In this document: one piece after another, positions 25,124 through 34,457 of the stretch
How the letters are laid out: every line of letters begins with the position of its first letter
How positions within the stretch are numbered: position 1 is the first letter of the stretch
DNA from: Bacillota bacterium
GTDB lineage: Bacteria > Bacillota > Clostridia > Lachnospirales > Lachnospiraceae
NCBI GenBank assembly: GCA_023436065.1
Contig: JAEZKU010000015.1
Coordinates: 12,575 to 76,574 of the forward strand
DNA length: 64,000 bases
Direction: 5' to 3'
The notes under the pieces: model-generated
Database searches by the model: none
What the model was told of the DNA's origin: nothing
The model's input: the letters and a program-made list of their open reading frames with translations, nothing else
Translations under genes and position numbers: made by a program

Positions 25124-27832
25124 ATGGAAGCATATACAAACATTATGGATAGTCCGGTATCTGCATGGAAACGTTTCTTTGCGCGGAGTATAGATACGTG
25201 GATAATCAATATACCTGTTTTACTGTGCTTGTATTTTGCGTCGGATTTACTGGACAGACCTCTTTTTGGACGTATGCAAGGGGTTATAATAAGTGTGTTA
25301 ATAATGCTTATAGAAACATTTTATGAGACAATAAGCTTATCTTCTTTTGGAACAACGTTAGGAAAAAGAGCGTTTGGTATTAAGGTTACGACAGAAGAGG
25401 GGCAAAACTTAAGTTTCTCTAATAGCTTATCTAGGACAATAAAGGTTTGGACTGTTGGATTAGGGCTGTCTATTCCCTACATTTCAATCATTACAAGAAT
25501 CATAGCTTGTGCTAAATATTCAAAGTCAAGTGCTACATTTTGGGATAAAAACAGATTTAAAGTCTATCAAATGAATAATGTTAAAACAGAATTATCCGGT
25601 TCGGTTGTTTTAATAGTGTTCATTTTTTATATCATTACAGCTATCGGTACTAATATGGAAGATATAAGTACTAGTATAACTTCAACAGAAAATAAGGTGG
25701 ATAAGCTATTTAATGAAGGTAAGTATGAAGAAATAATCAATATTTATGAAACAGATATGGATAAGTCAAGCATTAATGATGACTTATATAGTATTATTGG
25801 ATATTCATATATGATGGTAGAGGACTATCAAAATGCGAAGGAAGCCTTTTTGAGTGGTGTAGAAGTTAACTCAACAATTGAAACGCTGGATACACTCTAT
25901 AATAATTTGAGCTGGGCCTGTTATAATTTGCATGAGTATGACGAAGCCTTGAGATATAGTGAATTAGGGCTTGAGCTTGATCCTCAAAGTGCATCAGAAT
26001 ATGTGAATTATGGAAATGCACTTTTGGAATTTGACAGAGAGGATGAGGCGATTGCAGCCTATGAGGAAAGTCTGATCTATGATGAAGAAACGAAAGAAGC
26101 CTTATATGGAATTGGATTAATTCATTATGATCGTGGCAATTATGAAAATGCTATAGATTATTTTGGCAAATATATTGCTATTGAAGAAGATGCTGAAGTC
26201 TATTGCTATTTAGCTTTATCCCAACTATATCTTAATAATAATGTAACGAATGTGGTGAACTACTTAACAAAAGCGAGTGACCTTAATCCTGAAGCTGCTA
26301 TGGTCCAAGATACATGGGTAAAGTACTATAATAATGTTGGGGACTATTCATCAGTAATAGAGCTTTATGAAGAAAAACTGGTTCAGGATCCTGATAATTA
26401 TGATCTTCTTTGCGATATAGCAGAGGCTTATCACAACAATAATAATACTGATTTTGCTTTCGAACATATTGATAAAGCCATATCTCTTATGCCTGAGGAA
26501 CCTCACGCTTATTCATTAAAAGCGCGATTTTGCTACTCACTAAATGACTATTACAAGCTTGATGAAATAGTCAACCAGATGCTTGCTCAAGCATCAAATG
26601 AAGCAGATGCCTTATATAATGCTGGAGAAATTTACTATAATACAGGAGAATATTTGAGAGCAGCTCAGTATTATGAGAAATCAATTGCTATCAATGATGC
26701 CAGTGAAGAGAGCTATGAGGGGGCTGTCGCAGCGCTTTATTATGCTAAAAGGTATACAAGGTGTAAAAATACTGCACTAAAAGCACTCACTAAGTTTAAT
26801 AATGTAAATATCAATTATTATCTGGCTTATGTTTATTCAAAACTGAATTATCCGGATATGGCCATTTATTATTATCTTATAGCTCTTGATCTTACACCTA
26901 ATGATGTATATTTACTTACGGATATTGGATGGGAATATTATTATAAACAAGATTATGATGAGGCAGCACAGTGGTTAATGCAAGCATTAGAACAGGATAG
27001 TTCTATTCAAAGAGTAAATGACTTAAAAGCAGCTCTTGCAGTTAAGGACCAATCGCTTATAACTCAAATATCAAAATTTCTAGAAGACAGTTATCTTTAT
27101 TTTAAATCGACGGATAATTATAATCAGGTAAAAGAGAGATTAATTAGTAAGAAAGATCCATCAATTGAAGATGTTTATGAGCTTGTTAGTACGGCATATA
27201 AATCGGATGATTTATTTACATATATGCTATCAGGCCATGATTATAGATATTATATGGCAATGAATCAGGAGAGGACTGTTGAGTATAATCAATTGGACGA
27301 TAATAGAGAATATATTCGTATTTCTTCCTTTATGCCAAGGACTTCAAATGAGTTCTTAGATATTATTGAAAATATTGACGATACCGAGCAAAAAGACCTT
27401 ATCATTGATTTGCGTAATAATTATGGTGGTAATACAAACAGTGGCTGCAATATACTGGACTTTTTGTTAAGTGAATGCGTTGTTTGCAATCTGATTGATA
27501 AAGGCGGATATACGAACCAATATTATTCGGATGCTTCACAGATTGTGTTTAAAAATATCTATGTACTGACAAATGAAAATTCTGCAAGTTGCTCTGAACT
27601 TGTAGCTCTTGGTCTAAAGACATACTTGGATAATGTTACAATCATTGGTGAAAGAACTTATGGAAAAGGTGTTGGCCAATTAGTCTATGAAGACAAAAAG
27701 AGAGAGTTTGCCCTGTTTCTGGTTAACCATTATTGGAATGTTCGAGAAAACAACATTATGGATGTAGGTATTGAACCGGATGTTTATGTGAATAGTAGTG
27801 AGCTTGAAGATTATCTTTCGGTAATTCAATAA
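25124..27832 (+). CDS. RDD-domain membrane protein fused to TPR repeats and an S41-type peptidase domain
   Basis: 902 residues from the ATG at 25124 (GAGGGG six nt upstream). Residues ~10-150 are an RDD transmembrane domain (WKRFFARSIDTWIINIPVLL, FGTTLGKRAFGIKV), followed by another hydrophobic helix (VVLIVFIFYIITAIG). About ten TPR units span ~185-640 (ALLEFDREDEAIAAYEESL and similar). The C-terminus (~725-890) is a tail-specific-protease core: LIIDLRNNYGG, LTNENSASCSELVALGL with the catalytic Ser, ERTYGKGVGQ with the Lys, and GIEPDVYV. No PDZ is obvious. A single gene combining these modules is unusual. Confidence 0.85.
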   Translation: MEAYTNIMDSPVSAWKRFFARSIDTWIINIPVLLCLYFASDLLDRPLFGRMQGVIISVLIMLIETFYETISLSSFGTTLGKRAFGIKVTTEEGQNLSFSNSLSRTIKVWTVGLGLSIPYISIITRIIACAKYSKSSATFWDKNRFKVYQMNNVKTELSGSVVLIVFIFYIITAIGTNMEDISTSITSTENKVDKLFNEGKYEEIINIYETDMDKSSINDDLYSIIGYSYMMVEDYQNAKEAFLSGVEVNSTIETLDTLYNNLSWACYNLHEYDEALRYSELGLELDPQSASEYVNYGNALLEFDREDEAIAAYEESLIYDEETKEALYGIGLIHYDRGNYENAIDYFGKYIAIEEDAEVYCYLALSQLYLNNNVTNVVNYLTKASDLNPEAAMVQDTWVKYYNNVGDYSSVIELYEEKLVQDPDNYDLLCDIAEAYHNNNNTDFAFEHIDKAISLMPEEPHAYSLKARFCYSLNDYYKLDEIVNQMLAQASNEADALYNAGEIYYNTGEYLRAAQYYEKSIAINDASEESYEGAVAALYYAKRYTRCKNTALKALTKFNNVNINYYLAYVYSKLNYPDMAIYYYLIALDLTPNDVYLLTDIGWEYYYKQDYDEAAQWLMQALEQDSSIQRVNDLKAALAVKDQSLITQISKFLEDSYLYFKSTDNYNQVKERLISKKDPSIEDVYELVSTAYKSDDLFTYMLSGHDYRYYMAMNQERTVEYNQLDDNREYIRISSFMPRTSNEFLDIIENIDDTEQKDLIIDLRNNYGGNTNSGCNILDFLLSECVVCNLIDKGGYTNQYYSDASQIVFKNIYVLTNENSASCSELVALGLKTYLDNVTIIGERTYGKGVGQLVYEDKKREFALFLVNHYWNVRENNIMDVGIEPDVYVNSSELEDYLSVIQ

Positions 27833-27869
27833 CATAAGCACTTAAGCCATTAGGAGAGGTAAAATCATA

Positions 27870-27899
27870 TTTGACTTTGCCCCTTTTGTTCCCGTATTG
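27870..27899 (+). promoter_or_regulatory. Possible promoter of the second NUDIX gene
   Basis: TTGACT, an 18-nt spacer starting TTGCCCCT, and TATTGT. The -35 box, spacer length and C-run recall the duplicated element, but the dyad is missing. Confidence 0.35.
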
Positions 27900-27980
27900 T
27901 GATGCAAACCAACTACCAGATAAGCTTATGTTTAAGATTAGTATTGTAGCCAAATTCAAATTAGCAGAGGAAATCAGTAT

Positions 27981-28394
27981 ATGGAAAATACTCAAAACTA
28001 CATAAATTGGATTCGAAGTAAAGTTGGGCATGATAAGATTATTCTAAATTTTGCAGGTGGTTGCGTATTTAATGAAAAGGGAGAAGTGTTGCTGCAAAGG
28101 AGAGGTGACAGTAATAAGTGGGGGTTACCTGGTGGAGCCATAGAACTTGGAGAAACACCTCAGATGGCAGCAATCAGAGAGATAAAAGAAGAAACCGGTT
28201 TAGACGTTGAAGTGGTTAATCTGATAGGAATATATACAGATTGTGATATAGAATATTCAAATGGTGATAAGGTTCAAAGTATATGCATTGCTTATAAACT
28301 AAATGTGATAGGTGGACATTTGCATTTTGATAACAAAGAAACATTAGAGCTAAAATACTTTTCATTGGATGATATGCCTGAGTTGTTTTGTTAA
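27981..28394 (+). CDS. NUDIX hydrolase
   Basis: 137 residues. The complete NUDIX box is in GGAIELGETPQMAAIREIKE followed by ETGLDV, preceded by VLLQRRGDSNKWGLPGG. The length is at the short end of MutT/ADP-ribose-pyrophosphatase-like members. It may sanitise nucleotides; the substrate is undetermined. It is the second NUDIX gene within 4 kb, with the RDD-TPR-S41 gene between them. Confidence 0.88.
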   Translation: MENTQNYINWIRSKVGHDKIILNFAGGCVFNEKGEVLLQRRGDSNKWGLPGGAIELGETPQMAAIREIKEETGLDVEVVNLIGIYTDCDIEYSNGDKVQSICIAYKLNVIGGHLHFDNKETLELKYFSLDDMPELFC

Positions 28395-28543
28395 CAGCAT
28401 GAAGATATTTTATGTGATATTAAGGCAAAATAAAGTCCTATGTATAGTAAGATTGAAGCTCATGTCATTTGCTAAATGATACAGGATGAAATAATAATAC
28501 ATAATAAGTAGTCAGATTTGATATTAAAATGGAGAGTGTACAT

Positions 28544-28891
28544 ATGATGCTATTTAAGGGGAAACCTATTGCTTTGATTATAGTTACAACAACCTTTTAG
28601 GTAATATCATTGATTATGATAATATCATATGGCGATTGGAAGTACTTATTTGCCGCCATAAGTATTTGTATAAGTTTATTATCTTCTATAGTGCTTTACC
28701 TGGCATATAGACGTAGTGAGTTTGGTTTCATGTCGCCAAAGAAATATAAGAAAGCAATATTTTTATATGAAAAGAATAAAGTGTTATTTGACTTATTAAA
28801 GAAGATTGATAATAGCAATACCAAGTTAAAACCAGATGATGCAATAGATAAAGCTATAGAATTGATCTATGATCATTATCGCCATGAATAG
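28544..28891 (+). pseudogene. Small membrane protein gene interrupted by an in-frame amber codon
   Basis: GGAGAG precedes ATG 28544, and the frame reads MMLFKGKPIALIIVTTTF, then TAG (28598-28600). It continues in the same frame with VISLIMIISYGDWKYLFAAISIC... to 28891. The hydrophobic segment runs straight across the stop, suggesting one original ~115-residue protein with two transmembrane helices and a charged tail. Alternatively a shorter 93-residue protein starts at TTG 28610 or ATG 28616, where the ribosome site is poor. No family recognised. Confidence 0.5.
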
Positions 28892-29023
28892 GTAGATATA
28901 AAAGGGTAACTTAATAATAATAGTGTTAAGGTTATTACTGCAATCGTTGCCGTTTACGATACAAAGAAGTGATACATAGCGAACATATTGGATACAGAAT
29001 TTAGTTTTAAGGGGACATATACT

Positions 29024-29329
29024 ATGGATGAATTTAGTAATATACAAAAAGTAATATTTGATAATAAAGTGAAAAAAGGCTTTAATACAACAAATGTTGA
29101 GTTGGAATTCTGCTTTACTTATGGCGAACTTTCTGAAGCATTTGAAGCATATAGAGAGAAATTACCCTCTGCTGGTGAAGAATTAGCCGATGTTGCTATT
29201 TACTTATATGGTATTGCAGAAATTTTCGGCTATGATTTGAATGAAGAAATCTTAAAAAAAGTAAGTAAAAACAGAAATCGTATATATAAAAATATTAATA
29301 GTGTAAATACCCGAATAAACGAAGATTAG
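29024..29329 (+). CDS. MazG-like nucleotide pyrophosphohydrolase
   Basis: 101 residues from the ATG at 29024 (AAGGGG upstream). All-alpha MazG/dUTPase-superfamily pattern: the helix YGELSEAFEAYRE, then the metal-binding EELADVAIYLYGIAE and a basic tail VSKNRNRIY. The family hydrolyses (d)NTPs to monophosphates. In this gene neighbourhood it fits nucleotide house-cleaning together with the two NUDIX enzymes. Confidence 0.8.
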   Translation: MDEFSNIQKVIFDNKVKKGFNTTNVELEFCFTYGELSEAFEAYREKLPSAGEELADVAIYLYGIAEIFGYDLNEEILKKVSKNRNRIYKNINSVNTRINED

Positions 29330-29394
29330 TAATTACGATATCTTTACGAATTATGTATCGATAATTATTTTTATTAGCCCAGGAGGATAAATAT

Positions 29395-29919
29395 ATGATA
29401 TACCTTGTACGACAAGGTCAAACCGATTGGAACTTATTCAATAGATGTAACGGAAGTACAGAAACTTTTCTAAATCAAACGGGTATTGAGCAGGCGGAAT
29501 TACATTACCAAAATTTAAAGAATGTTAAGTTTGATATGTGTTTCTGTAGCCCACAAAAACGAACAAAGCAAACCTGTGAAATCATTTATAAAGGTCCGAT
29601 TGTGTTTGATGATAGGCTGAAAGAAATAATTTGCGGAGAGTTTGAGGGTAAAGAAGAAACTCCTGAAATGATAAATCTTTTGTGGCAAGCAGTTGTTAAA
29701 GGAGATAAGGACACTGAAAAATTTGATGACTTTATGAAGCGGAACTTAGATTTCTGTGATATGATTCAGGAAAACTACAAAGGGAAAAATATACTAATCG
29801 TTACTCACGCTGCAAATGTAAGAGTATTAATCTATTATTTCCTTGGTAAACCCAGGGATTATGATTTTAGTAAGACCCTAATCAAAAGAGGCGAGCTAAT
29901 AACATTTGAAAATTCATAA
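29395..29919 (+). CDS. Histidine-phosphatase superfamily protein with Gln at the catalytic His position
   Basis: 174 residues, AGGAGG upstream. Phosphoglycerate-mutase-like fold: the start IYLVRQGQTDWNLFNRCNGS aligns with the family's LVRHGxT, but the phospho-acceptor His is Gln (CAA). Other landmarks are present: SPQKRTKQT (second Arg), the Glu-rich loop EIICGEFEG, and the second His in LIVTHAANVRV. It probably lacks normal phosphatase chemistry unless the CAA is an assembly error. Confidence 0.85.
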   Translation: MIYLVRQGQTDWNLFNRCNGSTETFLNQTGIEQAELHYQNLKNVKFDMCFCSPQKRTKQTCEIIYKGPIVFDDRLKEIICGEFEGKEETPEMINLLWQAVVKGDKDTEKFDDFMKRNLDFCDMIQENYKGKNILIVTHAANVRVLIYYFLGKPRDYDFSKTLIKRGELITFENS

Positions 29920-30034
29920 ACTTGAATATTATACCCCAGCCAAATAGGCAAATACGAAGTTTGGCTACATTACATTCTTTAAAATTGTATAATAAGAAAT
30001 TTCAATAAACAATTTATACTTATGGAGGATGAAC

Positions 30035-30442
30035 ATGCAAATAACATACGACACAAGAAAAGATTTACCATGTGAACCGTTACATAATTTATTTCATGCA
30101 GTAGGGTGGTCTAATGGACAAATAACCCAGGACATGCTGGAGAAATTCAATCTGCCGTTTATCAATTCAACAATAGTCATTTCTGCATGGACGGATGATA
30201 ATTTGGTCGGATGTGTTAGAGTGCTAAGTGACAGGATATTCAGATCTATCATATATGATTTGGCTGTGTTGCCGGAATATCAGAACCAGGGGATTGGTAA
30301 AGAGCTGGTGAGAAGATGCATGGAATGTTTTCCTGATTCAGAGTGGTTGGTTGTGACGGAAACAGCAGCAGGGTTCTATGAGAAGATGGGCTTTAAACTT
30401 AATAAAGATATCTTCTTAAGTATTCCCTGCAAATGGTTTTAA
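30035..30442 (+). CDS. GNAT-family N-acetyltransferase
   Basis: 135 residues from the ATG at 30035 (GGAGG six nt upstream; an ATG at 30029 overlaps that site). GNAT core: LVGCVRVLSD, IIYDLAVLPEYQNQGIGKELVRRCME (acetyl-CoA loop Q/R-x2-G-x-G/A) and ETAAGFYEKMGFKL. The substrate is unknown. The argC start lies 23 nt downstream, so the two may be cotranscribed. Confidence 0.88.
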   Translation: MQITYDTRKDLPCEPLHNLFHAVGWSNGQITQDMLEKFNLPFINSTIVISAWTDDNLVGCVRVLSDRIFRSIIYDLAVLPEYQNQGIGKELVRRCMECFPDSEWLVVTETAAGFYEKMGFKLNKDIFLSIPCKWF

Positions 30443-30465
30443 TTTATAATAAAGGAGTGAAAGAA

Positions 30466-31521
30466 ATGATAAAGGTTGGGATACTTGGAGCTTCCGGCTA
30501 TATGGGTGGAGAGGTAATACGCATCTTGCTGGAGCATCCTGAGGTCAAAATAGAATGGATGACGAGCAGAGGGGATAGACCTGTCGAGTATTATCATAAG
30601 AATTTGTATGGTATGGGTCTTAAGTTCATTAAGCCGGAAGAGATTACGCCATGCGATGTTATCTTCGCAGCATTACCTTCCGGACAAATCATGAAACAGG
30701 CCAGAAGTCTGATCGAAAAAGGAACGAAAGTGATCGATCTTGGAGCTGATTTCAGACTGAAGAACCGAAGTGATTGGGAAAGGATTTATGGTAAAGTACA
30801 TACGGATTGGGAAATGGTAGAAGAAGCAGTTTACGGCATTCCGGAGCTTCATCGGGACGAGGTTAGAAATGCCAGAGTAATCGCAAATCCGGGCTGCTTT
30901 TCTTCAGCAGCAATATTTGGACTGGCTCCATTGGTGCATCATAAATTAATTGATACCAAGAAAATTATCGTTGATGGCCTTTCGGGGACAGCTGGTGCGG
31001 GTGCAGAGACGGATCGGGCGATACACCATCCGGAGATCGGTAACAATATTGTGCCGTACAATGTGGTTGATCATAGACATACCTACGAGATAGAACAGGA
31101 ACTAAGTTTGATTGGTAATACAGATGTGGTAGTGCATTTTACTACCTCCTATGTGCCTATCACCAGAGGGATTCTGGATATCTGTCATTGCTTCCCTGTA
31201 GAAGCTGTAAGTAGAGAGGAATTAATTAATCTATATAAGGATTACTATAAAGAAGAAGCATTTATTAAAGTGATCGATTTACCCAAAGAGGAAAATGCTT
31301 CGTGGCAGTACATTCCATACCCTTGGGTTTCGGCAGTATCAGGAACAAATTATTGTCATATAGGCATAGATATAGACGAACGAAGAGGACGAATCGTGGT
31401 ATTTAGCGTACTTGATAGCATCGGTAAAGGCGGAGCACATGCAGCGGTACAAAATATGAATTTATTGTTTGGCCTGGATGAAATGACAGGTTTAAGAAGA
31501 ACAGGTTTACATCCTTATTAA
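30466..31521 (+). CDS. argC: N-acetyl-gamma-glutamyl-phosphate reductase
   Basis: 351 residues from the ATG at 30466 (AAAGGAG upstream). Third committed step of arginine synthesis, using NADPH. NADP-binding GILGASGYMGGEVIRILL and active-site Cys in VIANPGCFSSAAIFGLAPL; GLSGTAGAG and HRHTYEIEQEL are also typical. The length is standard for the monofunctional enzyme. It stands alone, without argJBDF. It converges on the EamA gene with a 4-bp overlap at the stops. Confidence 0.93.
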   Translation: MIKVGILGASGYMGGEVIRILLEHPEVKIEWMTSRGDRPVEYYHKNLYGMGLKFIKPEEITPCDVIFAALPSGQIMKQARSLIEKGTKVIDLGADFRLKNRSDWERIYGKVHTDWEMVEEAVYGIPELHRDEVRNARVIANPGCFSSAAIFGLAPLVHHKLIDTKKIIVDGLSGTAGAGAETDRAIHHPEIGNNIVPYNVVDHRHTYEIEQELSLIGNTDVVVHFTTSYVPITRGILDICHCFPVEAVSREELINLYKDYYKEEAFIKVIDLPKEENASWQYIPYPWVSAVSGTNYCHIGIDIDERRGRIVVFSVLDSIGKGGAHAAVQNMNLLFGLDEMTGLRRTGLHPY

Positions 31522-32417
31522 GCTGTCTTGTTCTTATACAATAATTTGGGCTTGTCTTTGAACAGCAACGCAATAGCAAGTCCTGCCAGCACAAGGATAC
31601 CTCCTATGATATGGTAAACAGTGAAGGCTTCATTCAATACAATTACTGCAAATACAGCCGTAAGTATCGGTTGAAGCAATGTAAGGATTGATACTGTGGA
31701 GGAATCAATATAGCCGAGGGCATAATTGATTGAAAAGTATCCACCCACCTGTGTGATCAGGCCCAGACATAATAAATAAGCCCAGGATGGCAGGGAGAAA
31801 CCATACAATGCACTTCCCGTAGCAATACAACAGATCAATAATGTAATGGTACACCCTATGAAGGTGAAAAAGACAACTTGAATCGTGCTGTATTTCTGCC
31901 TGACTTCCTTTACCGATAAGACATATAGAGCAAGAAACAGACTAGCAATAATGGAGTATACAAACCCCTTATCTATTTTCATATGTAGGATATTATTGAT
32001 CCCAATGATGATAGCAACACCGAGAATTGCGGTCATATTGCCAGACCAATGAAAGCGGTTCAACTTTTCCCTGAACAGTATCATTGCCCCTATACCAACC
32101 CATACAGAGGATAGATTGACGATCAATGTCGGAAATGTCGTATTGGATATAATGACAGCAGTATTCCAGAATACCAACTCAAATGCGAAGAACATACCAC
32201 CCAGTAAGGATAAGCAGATACTTTTTATATTCATATTCTTGTTTTTTGTCCGGATATAGAAGGGTAATATAAACAGCGTCGCAAAAAATACTCTGTAGAA
32301 CGAAACAGATATACCATTGACGTGAGCCTTCTTTACAAAGAATGCCGATATGGAGATGCACACGATTCCAAAGAACAACAGGATCCAGGGTAGCTTTTTT
32401 GACTTTTGTACATTCAT
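31518..32417 (-). CDS. EamA/DMT-family transporter
   Basis: 299 residues, ten predicted transmembrane segments in two EamA repeats (~6-140 and ~150-290). The second repeat has TQVGGYFSINYALGYIDSSTVSILTLLQPILTAVFAVIVLNE, the usual family signature (shortened here to its recognisable parts SSTVSILTLLQP and VIVLNE). Members export amino acids or other metabolites; the substrate cannot be told. Confidence 0.87.
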   Translation of the reverse strand: MNVQKSKKLPWILLFFGIVCISISAFFVKKAHVNGISVSFYRVFFATLFILPFYIRTKNKNMNIKSICLSLLGGMFFAFELVFWNTAVIISNTTFPTLIVNLSSVWVGIGAMILFREKLNRFHWSGNMTAILGVAIIIGINNILHMKIDKGFVYSIIASLFLALYVLSVKEVRQKYSTIQVVFFTFIGCTITLLICCIATGSALYGFSLPSWAYLLCLGLITQVGGYFSINYALGYIDSSTVSILTLLQPILTAVFAVIVLNEAFTVYHIIGGILVLAGLAIALLFKDKPKLLYKNKTA

Positions 32418-32605
32418 ACTTTTACCTTCACTTTACTGTTAATTAATGGAAAACTTGTTCTATTATAGTTCATTTCAGTATCCAGGTCAATACAATTTGG
32501 TTATATTATGACATAGTAAATGAGCCAATAATGAATACCCACCGTCATAATTGAGGGTGGGTATTCATAGTAACATTTTCAGATTATTTCAGATTACAGG
32601 CCATA

Positions 32606-33601
32606 CTATTCTACGATGGAGATCTTCTCTATAACACCATCAATCTGCTCAAGCTGCTTCGTTGTAAGAGGGCCAAAGGTCATAGCCTTAGCCAACTCTT
32701 CTACCTGCTTAACAGTTCTAAATCCCGGAATTGGAAGTGTCCGATTACTTTTTGCCCATAGCCAGCCAAGTGCACCTTGAACCAAAGATCTTCCGTCAGA
32801 TGTGAGTATTTCCCTGATTTGAGCCAATCGATCCAGAAGAACCGGATTAACCTTACCATCCTTATAGTAGAAATTCCAATCGATATTATTTGCACGGATA
32901 TCACCAACTAAGGCTTCGGAGGAGCTGGTGTATTTGCCACTTAATAATCCCATTGCCAATGGAGAACGATTGATGCTTGCCATATCATAGGTATCACAGG
33001 TTTTCAAAATATCATCTGCATTGATGAATACATTGAATTGATGCTGGATTGCACATCCGTTGGTGTTCTTAACAAAATAGTTAATTAAGTCCGGGTGATC
33101 TGTACTCCAACCATAGGCTCTGATTTTACCTTCCTCTTTTAATTTATCCAAGGTTTCAAAGACACTTCCCGCTTGTTCCAAGGGAACATACCATTCATGA
33201 CATTGAAATAAATCAATATAATCTGTATTTAGTCTTCTTAAGGAATCCTCACAGGATTGTCGAATAAAGGCTGGTTCTACACTGTTACTTAAGCATGTCT
33301 TTGTCTCTTCATCAAAGATGGACCCAAACTTAGTTGCAAGGACCACCTTGTCTCTCTGGTGGGAAAAAGCTTTTCCGAGAAGTCTTTCACTATGACCACA
33401 GCCGTATACACTGGAGGTATCAAATAATGTGATACCCAGGTCTAAAGCAGTTAATAATGCTTTTTCTGATTCTTCATCATCCACGTTATCAAAACCTACT
33501 AAGGTTCCGTCGCTAGAATACATCGGTCCTCCAATCGGCCAGCAGCCTAAGCCCAAAGAACTGACTTCAATACCTGACTTACCAAGTATTCGATTGATCA
33601 T
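32606..33601 (-). CDS. Aldo/keto reductase
   Basis: 331 residues from the ATG at 33601 (GGAGGG upstream). TIM-barrel NADPH oxidoreductase with its tetrad intact: Asp and Tyr in LFDTSSVYGCGHSERLLG, Lys in VLATKFG and His in DLFQCHEW. The C-terminal NADP site includes IPGFRTVKQVEEL. Similar to AKR11/12-type enzymes with carbonyl or sugar substrates. The stretch 33602-33760 upstream is short and A+T-rich. Confidence 0.9.
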   Translation of the reverse strand: MINRILGKSGIEVSSLGLGCWPIGGPMYSSDGTLVGFDNVDDEESEKALLTALDLGITLFDTSSVYGCGHSERLLGKAFSHQRDKVVLATKFGSIFDEETKTCLSNSVEPAFIRQSCEDSLRRLNTDYIDLFQCHEWYVPLEQAGSVFETLDKLKEEGKIRAYGWSTDHPDLINYFVKNTNGCAIQHQFNVFINADDILKTCDTYDMASINRSPLAMGLLSGKYTSSSEALVGDIRANNIDWNFYYKDGKVNPVLLDRLAQIREILTSDGRSLVQGALGWLWAKSNRTLPIPGFRTVKQVEELAKAMTFGPLTTKQLEQIDGVIEKISIVE

Positions 33602-33760
33602 GTATTGTCCCTCCATATCATAAGTTATTTCTTATGATTATAACTTGCTAAGTGGTTCATGATAAGAACCAAAATTATGCTATTATTTAGGAACCAATAT
33701 TCCCATTATCCTCATAAAGCCTTGTCAGCTTAAATAAGATTAAGTTCGGTTATATTTATA

Positions 33761-33789
33761 TTGACAAATTGTCAGTGATGCTATATTAT
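33761..33789 (+). promoter_or_regulatory. tetR promoter with embedded TetR operator
   Basis: TTGACA (33761-33766), a 17-nt spacer and TATTAT (33784-33789). The palindrome TGACAAATTGTCA (33762-33774) covers the -35 box and spacer. The same TGACA-n3-TGTCA site recurs at 34481-34493. Confidence 0.75.
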
Positions 33790-33817
33790 GACAATAATAA
33801 CTGGAAAGGAATTACAC

Positions 33818-34432
33818 ATGAGAGAGGTCAAGCAACCAGAGGTTCGTAAAGCGGAAATTGTAGAAGCATCCAAAAGCTTGTTCATGAAAAAGGGCTATTT
33901 GCATGTTACCACGCAGGATATTGTTGACGAATTGAAGATTTCTCGTGGCTTACTATATTATCATTTTAAATCGAAGGAAGATATTTTAAAGTATATTGTC
34001 GAAACAGAAGTTGTAAAAATCGAAGTACTTCTTAAGAAAATTACATATAGTAATACTTTATCAGCCATTGAAAAAGTCAAACAGTTTATTGAGGCTACGA
34101 TTATTCCGGCATCGGCGGACACGCCGGAGAATCGGGCCTTACAGGAAAGTATCCAATTACAGGAAAACACCTTTATGACTGACCAAATTTATCGCAAAAT
34201 GGCGGAAACTATGGCACATTATTTTTGCGATATTTTAGAACAAGGTAATAAGGAAGGCGCTTTTAAGGTCAATAATCCTAAAGAAACATCAGTTTTTTTA
34301 ATAAACGCATATCTCTTTACGTTAAACAGCAGAGATTTTCATGTCTACGATACTGAGACTGCAAGAAAATATCTTTCCGTATTTCACGAAATCTTAGAAA
34401 AGGTGTTACAATCCAAAAACAGAATTTTTTGA
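33818..34432 (+). CDS. TetR-family repressor of the adjacent ABC exporter
   Basis: 204 residues from the ATG at 33818 (AAAGGA upstream). N-terminal helix-turn-helix with IVEASKSLFMKKGYLHVTTQDIV and ISRGLLYYHFKSKEDIL; the C-terminal ligand domain is helical and unassigned. Matching palindromes in its own promoter and in front of the exporter genes indicate self-repression plus control of the operon 34515-36438. Confidence 0.9.
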   Translation: MREVKQPEVRKAEIVEASKSLFMKKGYLHVTTQDIVDELKISRGLLYYHFKSKEDILKYIVETEVVKIEVLLKKITYSNTLSAIEKVKQFIEATIIPASADTPENRALQESIQLQENTFMTDQIYRKMAETMAHYFCDILEQGNKEGAFKVNNPKETSVFLINAYLFTLNSRDFHVYDTETARKYLSVFHEILEKVLQSKNRIF

Positions 34433-34457
34433 TCTATAATATCATCGGTATTGCCGT

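Noticed and set aside
24330..30442. Possible anti-phage defence island
   Set aside because: No nuclease, reverse transcriptase, cyclase, Toll/SIR2, STAND or toxin-antitoxin module is visible; NUDIX, MazG and GNAT genes alone are not enough.
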